Positions 21,126 to 32,951 of a stretch of DNA of 64,000 nt are shown here, in pieces. The notes beneath the pieces were generated by a model that had not been told where the DNA came from, did no database searches, and saw only the letters and a program-made list of their open reading frames with translations. The translations under genes were made by a program, and so were the position numbers. Numbering within the stretch: the first letter of the stretch is position 1; every line of letters starts with the position of its first letter. Source of the stretch: Semisulcospira habei (taxonomy: Eukaryota; Mollusca; Gastropoda; Semisulcospiridae); contig BTPG01000001.1 of assembly GCA_036245525.1 (NCBI GenBank), positions 181,204,671 to 181,268,670 on the forward strand, written 5' to 3'.

Positions 21126-24100
21126 ATGTCCAAACCTGGAGTTAAACCGTCTGAAAAGTATATAGATACTCTAGATTCAGTATCTAGAAACCGTTATGAG
21201 ATGAAATTGCGAGCAGTTGGCGGGTTAGATCCCTACGAAAACTGTCAGTGGAGTGACGATGTCGGACTTCTACCTCCGGTTGCTCAAGACGACATTTCAG
21301 AATATTTGGTTCATCGCACCAGCTACTACACAAGAAAAGCCTTTAAAGCAAACAAACAGCTTGGAGCACACAATCAACACACATCAGGATGGGTGAAGAA
21401 ACTGTTTGCCCACAAACCCAGAGGCTGTGACAACACCATCATCACTGCTGAGGTAAGCATAACAAACTCACAAAGTAGGCCAACTTCACACATTGTGGAT
21501 GGGATTGTGCCATCTTCACTTTAGCAGGTTTTGTCATAGCTTACTGTAAAATCTTACATTATCATTAGAAGGGATTTAAACTAAATAAAAGTGTTCATAA
21601 AGTGAGTGTTCGCTGTTTTTATATACCATCTTGTTTGACATTCATTTTCAAGCATTTCTCCTTTTGACTTTGACAAATTTGAGCACAAATGACCAAGGGT
21701 GTACTCCAAGTCTGAGAAGTAGGTTTATGAGGACATCAGGTATGCATTGGCAATTTATTTGTTTCTATTTGATTCTTTGGATGACATGGTTTGGGCTTGG
21801 CATCTCCATTTGATTCAGTTTGTAATGTAAATGTTCTGACGCTAAAGGTTTTTTTTTTTTTTTTTCACTGTGACTCGCTGTGAGTGCAACAGTGTTAGCG
21901 ACATGCAAATACTATATTCTGTATTATTTACATTGTTGTTTTTGCTGTGCAGGTGTTCCATTCCCAGAGCCTGTGTGAGAAACCGTTGAAGCCCTGGGTG
22001 ATCATCGAGCAAGATGGGACTGTTCTCACTGCACACTGCAACTGTATGGCAGGGATTGCGGAGTCTTGTAGCCATATTGCGGCAGTGCTGTTCACTGTAG
22101 ATGCATCTGTTCGAATTCGCGACAGCAAGACACCAACACAGGTGAGTTTTGTAGCTGTTGTGTTAATTTGGGAATTTTTAGCAGAAATTGCAGTACACCT
22201 GATAACAGCAAATGTCTGCAAGAAAGAAATTTATTGACCGTGCATGCTGTTGGTTGCTTTCATCAAGTTACAGAACATACTGTTCTGTGTTCAGTATTTT
22301 CTTTTCTTTTTTAAGAGTTTGCACATTGATTCAGGTGAACAGTGAAGCATTACAGAAATAAAAAACCATTAACTTTAACTAGAATTATTTGGACCAAATT
22401 CTGTACAGATTTTATAGTTCAAGTTCAAGAACTTTTGAGCTGGTCCCTTTTTTAAACATTTATCATTAAAAAGCCCAAAAGTAAAAATAAAAAAGGAACA
22501 AATTCTGTCTGTGGTGACGTCAGGAAAAGAAATATGCCTGACAGTTTATCTCTTTTTTTCCGACGACAATGCAGGATTCAGTTATAATGTTAATTTTTGG
22601 CTATTTATTTTTCATTCTTGTTTATTTTTTTCTCTTCAAACTAAAGAAAGGAGTAGGGTCAACGCCAAATAAAAATGTTCATTGGGTCTTTTGGATACCA
22701 TACATTTAATGACAATTTTTAGACCAAATTTGTATCTACATACTAAACATTGAATTGCAGGTGCCTGCTGGCTGGGTGGTTCCCCCAACAAAGGATGTCG
22801 TCTACAGCAAGGCTGCTGACATTGACTTCACATCAGCTGCAACAAAGAAGCGTCAATTGGATGGCCTTATCAATGGAACCTTGACTTCAGTTAAAGCAAA
22901 GAGAAAACCATCAGATGTGGCTGCTCCAACACAGGATGAATTGCATTCATTCTTTGATGCAATTCACTTCTCGAAGACTGGTGTGAAACCGGCTATATTG
23001 TCCCTTGTTCCAGAGTATGCGACGGACTACAAAGATCAACGAGCAACAGTCAGACTGCCAAAATTTCTGGGAGATCTAGAAGATGAAGAACAGATTCAGA
23101 GGACTTACAGTGAAGTTTTGCAGCATTGTGAAAATGTGGATATCTCTGTGACTGAGGAGCAATGTATCATCGCTGAAAGGGAAACCAGAGAGCAAAGGAA
23201 TTCGAAGATCTGGGCCAGACTCAGGACTGGGCGGATTACTGCATCACGGGCACACCAAGCACTCCACACCAATCCAGCAGCTCCTTCAATGAGTCTTATC
23301 AGCCTGATCTGTCGACCCAAGGGCTCAAGAAAAGAGACCGCTTCTATGCAATGGGGCATTGAAAAAGAACACAATGCCTTGTCCGAATATGAAGAAATAG
23401 CTTCAAAACAGCATATGCATTTTCAACTGGATAAGTGTGGACTTTTTTATTCATGCTCAGTTTCCCTTCTTGGGTGCGTCACCAGACGGTGTGCGCTACT
23501 GCAGCTGCTGTAGCCGGGGATGCGTTGAGGTGAAATGCCCCTCGTCCAAAGCCTCCTGTACCATCGCAGAATGTGTGGCAGATCCAAAATTCTATTTGGA
23601 GAACAGGGACAGTGAACTGAGGCTAAAGGAGAAACATGAATACTACACACAAGTACAACTTCAGATGTTTGTCACCAAGACTGAGTTTTGTGACTTTGTG
23701 GTGTGGACTCCCAAGGATTTAGCAGTAGTCAGGGTGGAATATAACCCAGAGTTTGTACAAGATGCCCTGGAAAAGCTTGCCCATGTGTACCAGGTGGCAA
23801 TCTTGCCAGAACTTGTGGGGAAAGTGTTTTCACGTGCAAGGTCACAACCACCGACAGCCACCAACCCACAGTCAGCCACCAACTCACAGTCAGCATGTCC
23901 TCTGCCTCTGTCGCCAAACAAGAAGAGTGCAGAACAACTGACAGGTTCTGGCAGCCCTGTCAAACTCTTTTGCTACTGTCAGAGAGGTGAAGAAGAGGAT
24001 GCAATGGTTGCATGCGACAATGAGAATTGCAAGCTTGAGTGGTTCCATTTCTTCTGTGTTGGGGTCAAAAGCGCACCAAAAGGCCAATGGTACTGTCCAG

Positions 24101-24174
24101 ACTGTAGGCAGTTGCCCGAGTTTAGACGCACAGGCAAATCTAAACCCAAAGTGGTGAGAAATCAGCCGTCATAG
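21126..24174 (+). pseudogene. SWIM zinc finger - YqaJ nuclease - PHD finger gene of element A
   Basis: Three exons: 21126-21452, 21953-22141 and 22761-24174, joined by GT-AG introns with agreeing frames. The start is the ATG of MSKPGVKPSEKYID. Exon 2 carries a SWIM-type finger, HCNCMAGIAESCSHIAAVLF. Exon 3 carries a lambda-exonuclease/YqaJ-like domain: RLRTGRITASRAHQ, PFLGASPDG (catalytic D), VEVKCPS (ExK) and QVQLQMF. A C-terminal PHD finger follows (CYCQRGEEEDAMVACDN, then WFHFFCV, WYCPDC). One base too many in the T-run at 23444-23449 shifts the frame inside the nuclease, so this copy is broken unless the run is a sequencing error. The likely role is DNA end processing for the transposon; that is inference. 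Confidence 0.85.
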
Positions 24175-26477
24175 TTTGATCATGTTCTTTAGTCAAATTT
24201 ATGGTGTTGACTACTTTAGATGGTAGTATTAGGCCTAAAAAAGAAGTGTTTACAGTAAATAACAAAAACATCACCAAAAAAACATTAATAGGGTAGGTTG
24301 TAGGTAGGTTGGCCTCTTTTTTTCCGTTGACCTCACCCGATTTGGTGCAAATATTACATTTTGGCGGCTGATTTTTCATTTCTGGACCTTTTTCTTCAAA
24401 ATGGAAAGAAAAAGTTAACTGGGTTGGGCCAAAAATAGGGTCGGTCGAGATACCATTATTAAGTAAACAGACGTCATACTGTTTGCTAAAAGACTTACCT
24501 CCCGCCAACGAGAAAGGCAAGCCACTGTGTCTACAACACGGACTAAGAATAGAGGAAACGGACATTGTCTACTTCACACCGACCACAAAACTACGCAGCA
24601 CCAACTTTAATCTACAACACCAGGCAACACTGGTCACAAAGAACTCGTTCTAAAAGCGCACAAAAGTGAAAGGAGGACTGGAACGCTCGCAACAAGCGAG
24701 GCCAACTATTCTGTGAAGCACTCGAAGAATTGAAGGCCCTTCTACGACAAAACCCGGCACCTACCACCAAAACGGTATACAATTCAGGCGGCCCAACAAG
24801 CCAACGGCAACAACGGCAATCAACGAAACGACAGCCACACCAAAACAGCAGCAACAGCTACAACAATAAGCTGATTTTAAAGCATCAACCGTGAGATATG
24901 TACCACGGCAACACTGCGTACCACCTACACAGAGGACAATACTAGAAACACTAGTCTGTCGTATGGAAGGCAACACAGCCGCACAAACAACCGGCATCGT
25001 CTACAAACACGAATACACGGAGAATCAACAACAACGACACTCAGTCTGGGGTTGATCCGTCAAAACGGACGGATTAATAAACAAAGAATATGACTCCCAC
25101 GTCGATACACGCAAACTCCGCCCAGCGGTTCCTTGTGTCTTATCGCGGCTAAGCCCCGCGGAGCAGGAAATGACCTTGGAACGGACAGGCACAAGCGCCG
25201 AGGGAACAGAAGACGCAGCGATACAATCGGATCCCGACACAAGACTGGACCCTGCAAGGATTTGAAGCAATCATACTTGACATCAATAACACCGCATCAG
25301 GAATACTGCAAGGATTTGAAAGCGTTCATACTAGACATCTATAACACCGCGTCAGGAATACTGCAAGGGTTTGAAAGCGACCATACTGGATTACAGTTAC
25401 ATGCATGGACTACACGGATAACATGTCCTTATGTAAGGATTTAAATGCGACACACTGGGAGGAAGACACCAAGAAATGGACTGAGAATTGTAGGCCGGTT
25501 CCCTGATGAGTAAATCGGAGCCTGTAGTTACTAACTACGAATACCGATCGAAACGCCCCCGAGTGCTTCACATTCTTCTGCTCGGACATTTTGAGGCGTC
25601 GGGACCAGAGTGACCGTATGCATACCTGGGTGGGACCGGTCTTGCTCTTTTACCACAAGCTTTGTAGAATTTTGTCGTCAACACAGGAAAATGCATAATC
25701 AAATTGTGACAGGATTTTTTTTTTCATTTTCATCATATTTGCCTGTTTACTCCATGTGTTGCACAATGCCAAGACTGCCTTTATTAAAGTTGCATTTGAC
25801 TTTTGAAAGAAAGCTGTGTTGACGAAATACATTTAATGTGACTTTAATAATAATGGAAAGTATCTGTGCTGGCAGTTTTTGTAATTATGCACACTATTTG
25901 AGTGTTATAGAAACATGCTTGTGTAGAACTTGGTCTTCGTCAGTTATTGCTTTTTTAAAAACTAAAGACATCTTGTGTGTATCACTAGTATCAGTGTATG
26001 AAATATGTAAATCGTTCATGAATGAATTTGAAACTTCTTCGTACTCGAGTTATTTCAGTCAGATATTTCTTTGTGTGTGAAAGAAAATCTAAAGACTGAA
26101 TCATGCCGTTTGATTTTGGTTAAACAATTAAACTAGTTTCATGTATCTATTTTGTTTGTTTATATGTTGATGCGTATGTAAAAGCCACTTTAAACTACTC
26201 CCATTCTTCACTTTAACACCATTCTTGCTTGAGAGAGAGAGAGAGAGAGGTAACAAAGTTCTACACAAACATTTGCATGGACAGAATGCACAATAATGTT
26301 GTCACCAGACTTATTGTTACAACACCACAATTTAATTTCCAATGAAGATCGCTTTACAAGAAGAACATTCATGTGAGAAATAACACACCACATAAAACAA
26401 TACTTTTGAAAGCTTCACATCACTTCAAAGTTACTGTGAACAACACTACCTAGATGGAAGTTTCTCTCACCCCATCT
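24175..26477. other. space between the convergent genes of element A
   Basis: No gene is recognised. At about 24470-24650 a plus-strand frame reads like coding (LCLQHGLRIEETDIVYF) but is short, has no known motif and ends at a stop. It may be a retroelement scrap. At 25250-25390 about three copies of a roughly 56-bp unit (CTGCAAGGATTTGAAAGCG core) stand in tandem. A (GA)n run lies at about 26230. The remainder is AT-rich. Confidence 0.5.
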
Positions 26478-27627
26478 CTAATCAAAAGGAACAACAGATG
26501 GACAAATATTCACCAGAGCACAGCACACTGTGACAATTTGGTCCAACGTGGTCACATTTGCACCTTCAGCACAAGTCAACATAGTGATTGGAATTGTAGA
26601 ATCAATAATGGCATATTTTTGAATAATGTTACCAATCACCCTTTCAACATGAATCCTGACATGTGCTATTTTGCGTGTTGATTCTACATCAAAAGCAGAT
26701 AGTTGCATTTTACCTTTGGTAAAAGCTGGTATCTTAACTTCAGCACACATCAGTCCAACACTATCATGGATATTAAACCCACGATCAGCCAAAACAAGGT
26801 CACCTGGCAGGAGATTGTCCAAAAATGTGCTATTCTCAGTTACCCATTTGTCACTGGCTCTCCCGCCCCAACCTTCAGAAATGAATGACACAACTCCTTG
26901 TGGCGTTATGCCAATGAGGTACTTTATGGTGTTGTGATGCTTGTAGCTGGACCATGTTTGTGCCCTGGCAAGCAGATTTGAAGGAGTCTCAATGAAAATC
27001 TCAAAACAGTCTATGATCACAGTAACTTTGTTGCCAAAATCCTGTTTGAAATCGAGTGGCATGGTTCTTCTCAGACTTTCTCTGTCCGGCCACAAGATAA
27101 GTGGCCCCAACCTGGTATACATGACATCCAGCACCTTGAGAAATATGCGTGACACTGATGTGTCAGAAATGCGAAACAAATCAGCAACGACCTGTACAGG
27201 CAGATTCAACCTCAGACGAGTGAGGACAATTAACACTTCTTGAAATTTGCTTGTGATTGATCTGGGCCCACTAGTAATGTGAGGCATGAGGAATGACACC
27301 AAAGCAGCAAGAGTCAAAAAAGATGGTAGGCCTGTGTAATATTTAACCTTCTCGTCATCTCTAGACCCATCTTCTTTTAAAAAAAAGTCATCTGACATGG
27401 TGCTGGCATTCAGTTTCATGCGAAGAGTGAGGTTTTCTGTTCTTATTATCTGTAGCTCAGACTCCATGGCTTCCAGGTAGGAGATGGTAAAGTCAGTCTG
27501 AACTTCCTGCTCCGCAGTTCGTTTCAAATCATCAGCCTCTTCACCCAGTTCAAAATCAGCGTCCCCTCCAACATCACCCACAGATGCGTCTGTCTGTGGT
27601 GTCCACACCTTCCTCAGCATGAACTGC
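26478..27627 (-). pseudogene. DDE transposase exon, ISL2EU/IS4EU type (element A)
   Basis: A long minus-strand exon that starts after the acceptor TTTGTGCAG and runs about 382 codons to its stop. First an acidic linker and [20 protein letters not shown] (coiled coil). Then a helix-turn-helix region, [19 protein letters not shown] to [16 protein letters not shown]. Then the catalytic core: [13 protein letters not shown] (first D), [28 protein letters not shown] (second D), [12 protein letters not shown] and RIHVERVIG (E). This is the DDE_Tnp_4 fold shared by Harbinger, ISL2EU and Spy. All three catalytic residues are present and the exon is open. The gene as a whole is dead because its THAP exon is interrupted. 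Confidence 0.87.
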
Positions 27628-28186
27628 ACAAATAAGAACCATAACATGCACATGGCATTTTCTTTACTTCAAGTACATTCTATTTTTAGGTGATCATACG
27701 GTTTTGAAATGTTTCGCTTTTTAAAATTATTGTTTTAACCGAGTAAATGCTTATTTTTGGCAATTGGCGTTCCTCCCATCTATTACTAAGATAAGATGTG
27801 GCCTTTTTCAAATTACCCAAAATGAAAACCGAAGACAGTTTATTTAACTGTTGTTTAATACTGATGAATTAAGATTCATAATGATTAAGGAGTGGGAACA
27901 GGTTGTGGTGGGAAAACAAATTGACACTGGATCTGGGGAGCATGCTTCCCTGGAAAACTGCATTCCTGTGCACTTACTGACAAATGCATTACCTTCAAAA
28001 AGCATAATTTCCTGGACCACATCAAATATCTAAACACGAAGGTGGTGACATCATACATGACAATGCCAGATTTACAAAAGTTGAAAATTGCATTTCCGAA
28101 AGGCGGAATTGTTTCAAAAACAGAATATTCTTTATTCTTGAAGATAAACTATGAAATGTTTTATAAAGTAAATACTCAGTGCATAC

Positions 28187-28336
28187 CGCTGTGGGCATTT
28201 CCTTGTTTCCGTTGCTCTCTCTTCTGTTTCCTTTCAAACCGGTCCACATCAGTAGATGCACATTTAGTTTTGTAGCCAAGGTGCAAAGTTGGGATCCAGT
28301 TGGGCGCATCATCTTGGTAGAACTCAGCAGGTTTTC
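28187..28336 (-). pseudogene. linker exon of the element A transposase
   Basis: A 150-base minus-strand exon between an acceptor ending GATGACAG and the donor GTATGC. It continues the THAP exon in frame (codon G|GA) with GKPAEFYQDDAPNWIPTLHL, the stretch that normally follows a THAP domain in these transposases. A basic segment, FERKQKREQRKQG, comes next. How it joins the DDE exon is not clear from the phases; a small exon in between may be missed. The acceptor lies in a 55-bp tandem duplication (28316-28424). Confidence 0.75.
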
Positions 28337-28804
28337 CTGTCATCAAGATCAAGTGAAAATGTAATAACTGGTAGGACTCAGCAGGTTTTCCTGTTATCAA
28401 AATCAAGTGAAAATGTAATAACTACACTACAATATTGATTTGCATGATAAACAAAACAAGCACTCCAGTCTTTCCTGTGATTCTGGAAGAAGGGTATCAT
28501 ACAGTATCCCTCCACAGGTGTTTTGTGTTTATGTTTTTTTTCTTCAAGTACACATGAAGTTGGAAAAAACAAATAAATATAGTCCCAGTCTTTGCACCAA
28601 GAAGCCTAATCTCACATTCTATGAAATGTGAGAACAGAACAAAAGTCATCTAAATGCCCTCCAACACTCCAATCTGCTCAAAAATGGCAGATTTCACTAC
28701 TGCCAGGTTGTCACTGAAAGTGGGCAGCTGCAACTTCGCAATGGCCTAGGAAGACCAATAACAAAATGCATGTGAACCATTGAACAATTTTTGAAAATGC
28801 TTAC

Positions 28805-28860
28805 CTTTCACAAAGTGGCGTGAACACACACGGGTCCATGGTTTCACTGTTTTGTCCGTG
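28805..28860 (-). pseudogene. second half of the element A THAP domain
   Basis: Reads DKTVKPWTRVCSRHFVK, ending at a GTAAGC donor. VCSRHF holds the C and H of the THAP C2CH zinc finger. Upstream the frame stops making sense at 28861, exactly where the inner transposon begins. It resumes at 35010 on the far side. Confidence 0.85.
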
Positions 28861-29022
28861 ACAGAGATATGTAGGGGAGAGGATCGGTATCTCTGTGGCC
28901 AAAGCGATAGACTTCCACTGCGCATGTCAGTCGAATAGTTTGCATTTGTTATTTCCGTTTTCTGTTGGAAGGTGCTACCGGAATGTTTTGATCTATCAAG
29001 GTGTTCCGATTAATTATTAACG

Positions 29023-31873
29023 ATGCCTGGAAGCAACTGTGCTATCGTTGGATGCGGCACATGTAGTGTTAGGAACCGTGGCGTGGCGTTTTTTTCCATC
29101 CGGCAGTCCAAACATCAGGACTGGGAGAAGGCCCTTGTTCGAGCAGTAAATCGGTGCGATGCAAGTTTCAACCTTTCAAGAGCCACAATATGTTCTCGAC
29201 ATTTTACACCAGAATGCATTAGAATTTCAGGTATGTGTGTTTCCTGCGTTAATTTTGTGTAATATATGCGGTATTAACAAATAGAGCCATGAAACAACTG
29301 TGCAGTGAGGGCATTACAGAATGCATTCACCGCATTCGCTGTGTCACTTTGTGATTGTGTGTGGCTGGAATGCATTCGCTGTGTCACTGTGTGATTGTGT
29401 GTGGCTGGAATGCATTCGCTGAGGCTATGGCCAGCACCTACACAAAGACCACATTAAATACAGGTCGAGGTCAGTTGTGCCTACAGAAAATAGACAATAC
29501 TTGTCTTTTTCTTTTTTTTTAAATAAAAATAAACACTATGGAAACAAGCAGCCCCCAAGTTACAACACTGGACCACTAGCAATTTACCTGTCAATCAACC
29601 TGTCAGTTTAGTAATACTACAGTTGAGTCGTAGAGTCTATTGATATATATCATACAACTATTATGATGTCGTTATTGATCATGATGATAATAATAATAAT
29701 AAAATTGATGTCATGAATTTCCTGTATTTATATTCATTATTGATATGCTTTCAGAGAGTGGCAAGCGTCGCTCCCTTAAGCCAGGCAGCCTACCAACCTT
29801 GTGGATGCCACAGCGAAGTGTGGAAACCTCGAAGTTGCCTGCGAGAAAGCCTCCGGTAAGTCAAGTGAGAGTACACAGCCCTGAGGAGAGGCTGTGCCCT
29901 CCTATATATTCATTTGTGATATAGCATCAAATTAATCAACGTACTGTTCAAGTGATTGTGGATGCTGAACCCAAGATGAAAAGAGGCTAGTAAATTTTCT
30001 TTACTAGTTATTAGCGACACACTCAAACATTTTACTGGACAAATACAAAAAGTTAGTCGCTATTTGAGTATTTCAAACTAAACAACACTATTTTTTTTCA
30101 TGTGGCATGCCATCTATTTTTGTAGTGTACACTTGCAGAAAGGCCCTACTTGTGAAAATGTTTCTTAGTTGTAAACCAGAGTAATACAGTAAGTGATGTG
30201 AAAGCGTATTGCTGTGCATACATTACATAGAGAGGTCTGAATTGTGAGTGAAACTGTCCAAAAATGTCAAAGTTGCAGTACATATAATAATACTGATCCA
30301 ACCGACCTGTTATGGGTTCAGTCCATTTGGCGAGTTACACTTTTTGAACTCACAAATGTTGTCTAGTTGCCACTTTCAGGGCTGGGCTAGAATAAACATT
30401 CTGTTGGGGTTCAAATACATATTAGTTTTCTATTTCCTCATTTTACAACAGGATACATGTACTTTTTAATGAACAACTCTAAGACTTGCTTTCTTGCAGT
30501 GTTGAACGGAATATAATCAGAAATGATTTTATTTTTTAGTAAAGAACTTTTTTAAAAATTAAGTAAATGCATTAATGCAATAAATAAAATAAAACAAATT
30601 ATTAATACTTTTTGCTCGTTACTGGTAGTGGTAAGCCGTTTCTAAATTTGTACAGTTTGGCATGATTTGAATGTGCCTGCAGAATGCAGTCAAGCTGTGC
30701 ATGTGCACTAATAGTTCTGATACAGTTCGCCATGATGTGATTGTGCCTCCAAAATGCAGTGAGTATAGCTATGCTGTGCACCGGTGGTTAACTTTTATTT
30801 TCTGCAATATAACATTTATTTATTAAATTTTTTTTTTCAGACAGACAGACATCCTCCTGAGATTCCAGAGACAGTTGCCTACTACAACTTTGGTGAAGTA
30901 CAACAAGCTGCGGAAAGTTTGCCATCACCCTGGATTAAGATCAGCAGCACCGAGGAACAGATTGTTCTTGCCATCCTTGATGACAGTGTGCTCAGGTTCA
31001 AAGTGAATGTTAGGTCTGACTTTGTAGCCACTACGCAAGTTTATGGGTTGCCAGTGCCAACAGATGTGAACATTGAAAGTATACATCTGAAATCATTTCT
31101 CATGACTCTCAATGGAAAGCAGATCTGCGAGGGAGTCACTGATTACTCTCTGCAGGAGTTTGCCAAACTCCCCAGCAAGGGGCAGCTGTACTTTAGGCAT
31201 GTGTTATGCAAATCTGTAGATGAACACACATCAGCTGTAAGAGCGACTAAGTGTGTTTTGTTGCTGGATAGCGGTATTCATGTGTGTGAACACTGTAGCT
31301 ATGTTCGATCACTGCTCCACAAAAAGCGAGAAAGGGCTGTGAAATCTTGCTCTGGTGCCACAATCTGCTGCGGCCCTTAAAAAGGCACTGAAGAAAACAA
31401 GGCTTCACTCAAAACATGTAGAGAATAAGCTCATTACATTTCAAAACAAATTGAGTGCTGAAAGTGTGCAAGTGAGTGAATCAATGCATGGTTCACTTAA
31501 GTCGGTGATGGAAGGAAAGGTATCTACCCTCAACAACCCCCTGACCAAATTGTTCTGGGAAGAGCAGTTGAAGGCTTTCAGCTGCAAGGGCAAAAAGGGC
31601 ATGCGGTGGCATCCCATGATGGTGAGACTGGCCATTCTGCTGCACAGCAGAAGTCCGGCGGCGTACGACACTTTGAGAAAAACAGGAGTGTTGCACCTGC
31701 CAGGTGAGTCCACCCTACAGGACTACACAAACGTGCTGCATCCATCTGCAGGATTCAACAAGGCAACGCTGGACCTAATCAAGGAGACTACGAAGGATTT
31801 CACTGACAACCAACGCTTTGTGGCATTGTTGCACGATGAGATGACTATCAAGTCGGACCTCAGAGTGCAATGA
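29023..31873 (+). pseudogene. THAP - P-element-like transposase, frameshifted and truncated
   Basis: Exons 29023-29230, 29755-29855 and 30841 onward join in phase. Exon 1 is a THAP domain: MPGSNCAIVGCGTCSVRN (C-x4-C style), DWEKALVRAVNR, ATICSRHFTPECI (C..H). Exon 2 gives KPGSLPTLWMPQRS. Exon 3 has LPSKGQLYFRHVLC, then loses frame near 31345. In the next frame it continues with NPLTKLFWEEQLKAFSCKGK, MRWHPMMVRLAILLHSRSP, LPGESTLQDYTNVLHP and LLHDEMTIKSDL. The latter blocks are those of P-like/THAP9-like transposases, up to the first catalytic acidic region. A stop follows and the remaining catalytic half is not found, so no active enzyme is encoded. Confidence 0.78.
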
Positions 31874-32951
31874 CAATTTTGTATAATCAAGTCAAGTCCA
31901 GATCTTTTATTTTAATCTGTCTACCTTTTGTCCATTCACCTGTATTTGCCTTTTTAAAACTCTCCCTACTGTCTGCACTGCCTGTAGCTCTTGATATTGG
32001 ATGTGTGTTGCTAAATGGTCTTAGCTTTATTTAGGCCCCATGTGTTAGGTTTATTTAATGTATTTGACCGGCTGGCAACATACATTCAATGTTCTGTTTA
32101 GTTGTTTTTTCACAAGCAGTGCAGGCACGTCCTGAGAAAGCCTTGTTGCTGTCGGGAAGTTAAGCAATGTACAATCAATCAATCTTTTATTTTAAAAAAA
32201 GTCCACCAGGGGTTCATGGATACATAACATTGACAATTAAAACAAAAGACAAATAATAATACTAAAATCAATACAAGTGTAACAACCAAACAACTAAAAA
32301 AAAAGATTCTACACAAAAAAACCACATAAGTTATGTACATTTAAGACAGGTAGAGGGGTACATAACAGAAAAAAAACACAAATTCAATTAATAGGCACAA
32401 CAGTACACAAAGTACACTTAAATGCATTAAATAATCTTTATTAATTTTCCTACATTCATTGAAGAAGATTTGTTTTTACATTAGGTTGTATTTAACAGTT
32501 TGGCCGTGCATAAGGAAATCTTTAACAAAACATTTGTCTGTCATTTGCAAAGTAATCACACACAAATAAATAGTGGAATTATTCCCCAAGGTCACCAGAA
32601 TTACATTTTTTTTTTTACTCTTCGTTTTCTGTGATCGTAAACAATAAGATTAGTGAATTAGTCTTTCAGTTCTCATATTAAAAATAATTACATCAAGCAG
32701 AAGAGAATTAGATTATAGATAATGCTGTTGGAACATTATGACAGGTTAAATTATTCTCAGGAGATGCTGCACAGCTGGCACACACAAACATGCACTTTTT
32801 ACATTGCTGGCAACAAAAGGGTTGTGCAATTTTTCCATGATTTTTTTTTTTACTTGTGCATACAGCAAAGAACCTGGCCAATCCTTGTTTTCTTGCTAGA
32901 GATTATGCCTTCTATTTGAGTTACTGTAATTTGTATGTACAGAAAAGTTAT
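31874..32951. other. AT-rich centre of the inner transposon
   Basis: Nothing recognisable. About 75 percent A+T with A/T runs. It lies between the tails of the two convergent genes and probably holds their 3' untranslated regions. A near-duplicate CTTTTATTTTAA occurs at about 31902 and 32186. Confidence 0.45.

Noticed and set aside
28600..28747. Minus-strand segment after TCTTCCTAG reading LQLPTFSDNLAVVKSAIF
   Set aside because: Looks like a small terminal exon, but it ends in a stop, fits no neighbouring phase and lies in an intron of the transposase; left unassigned.
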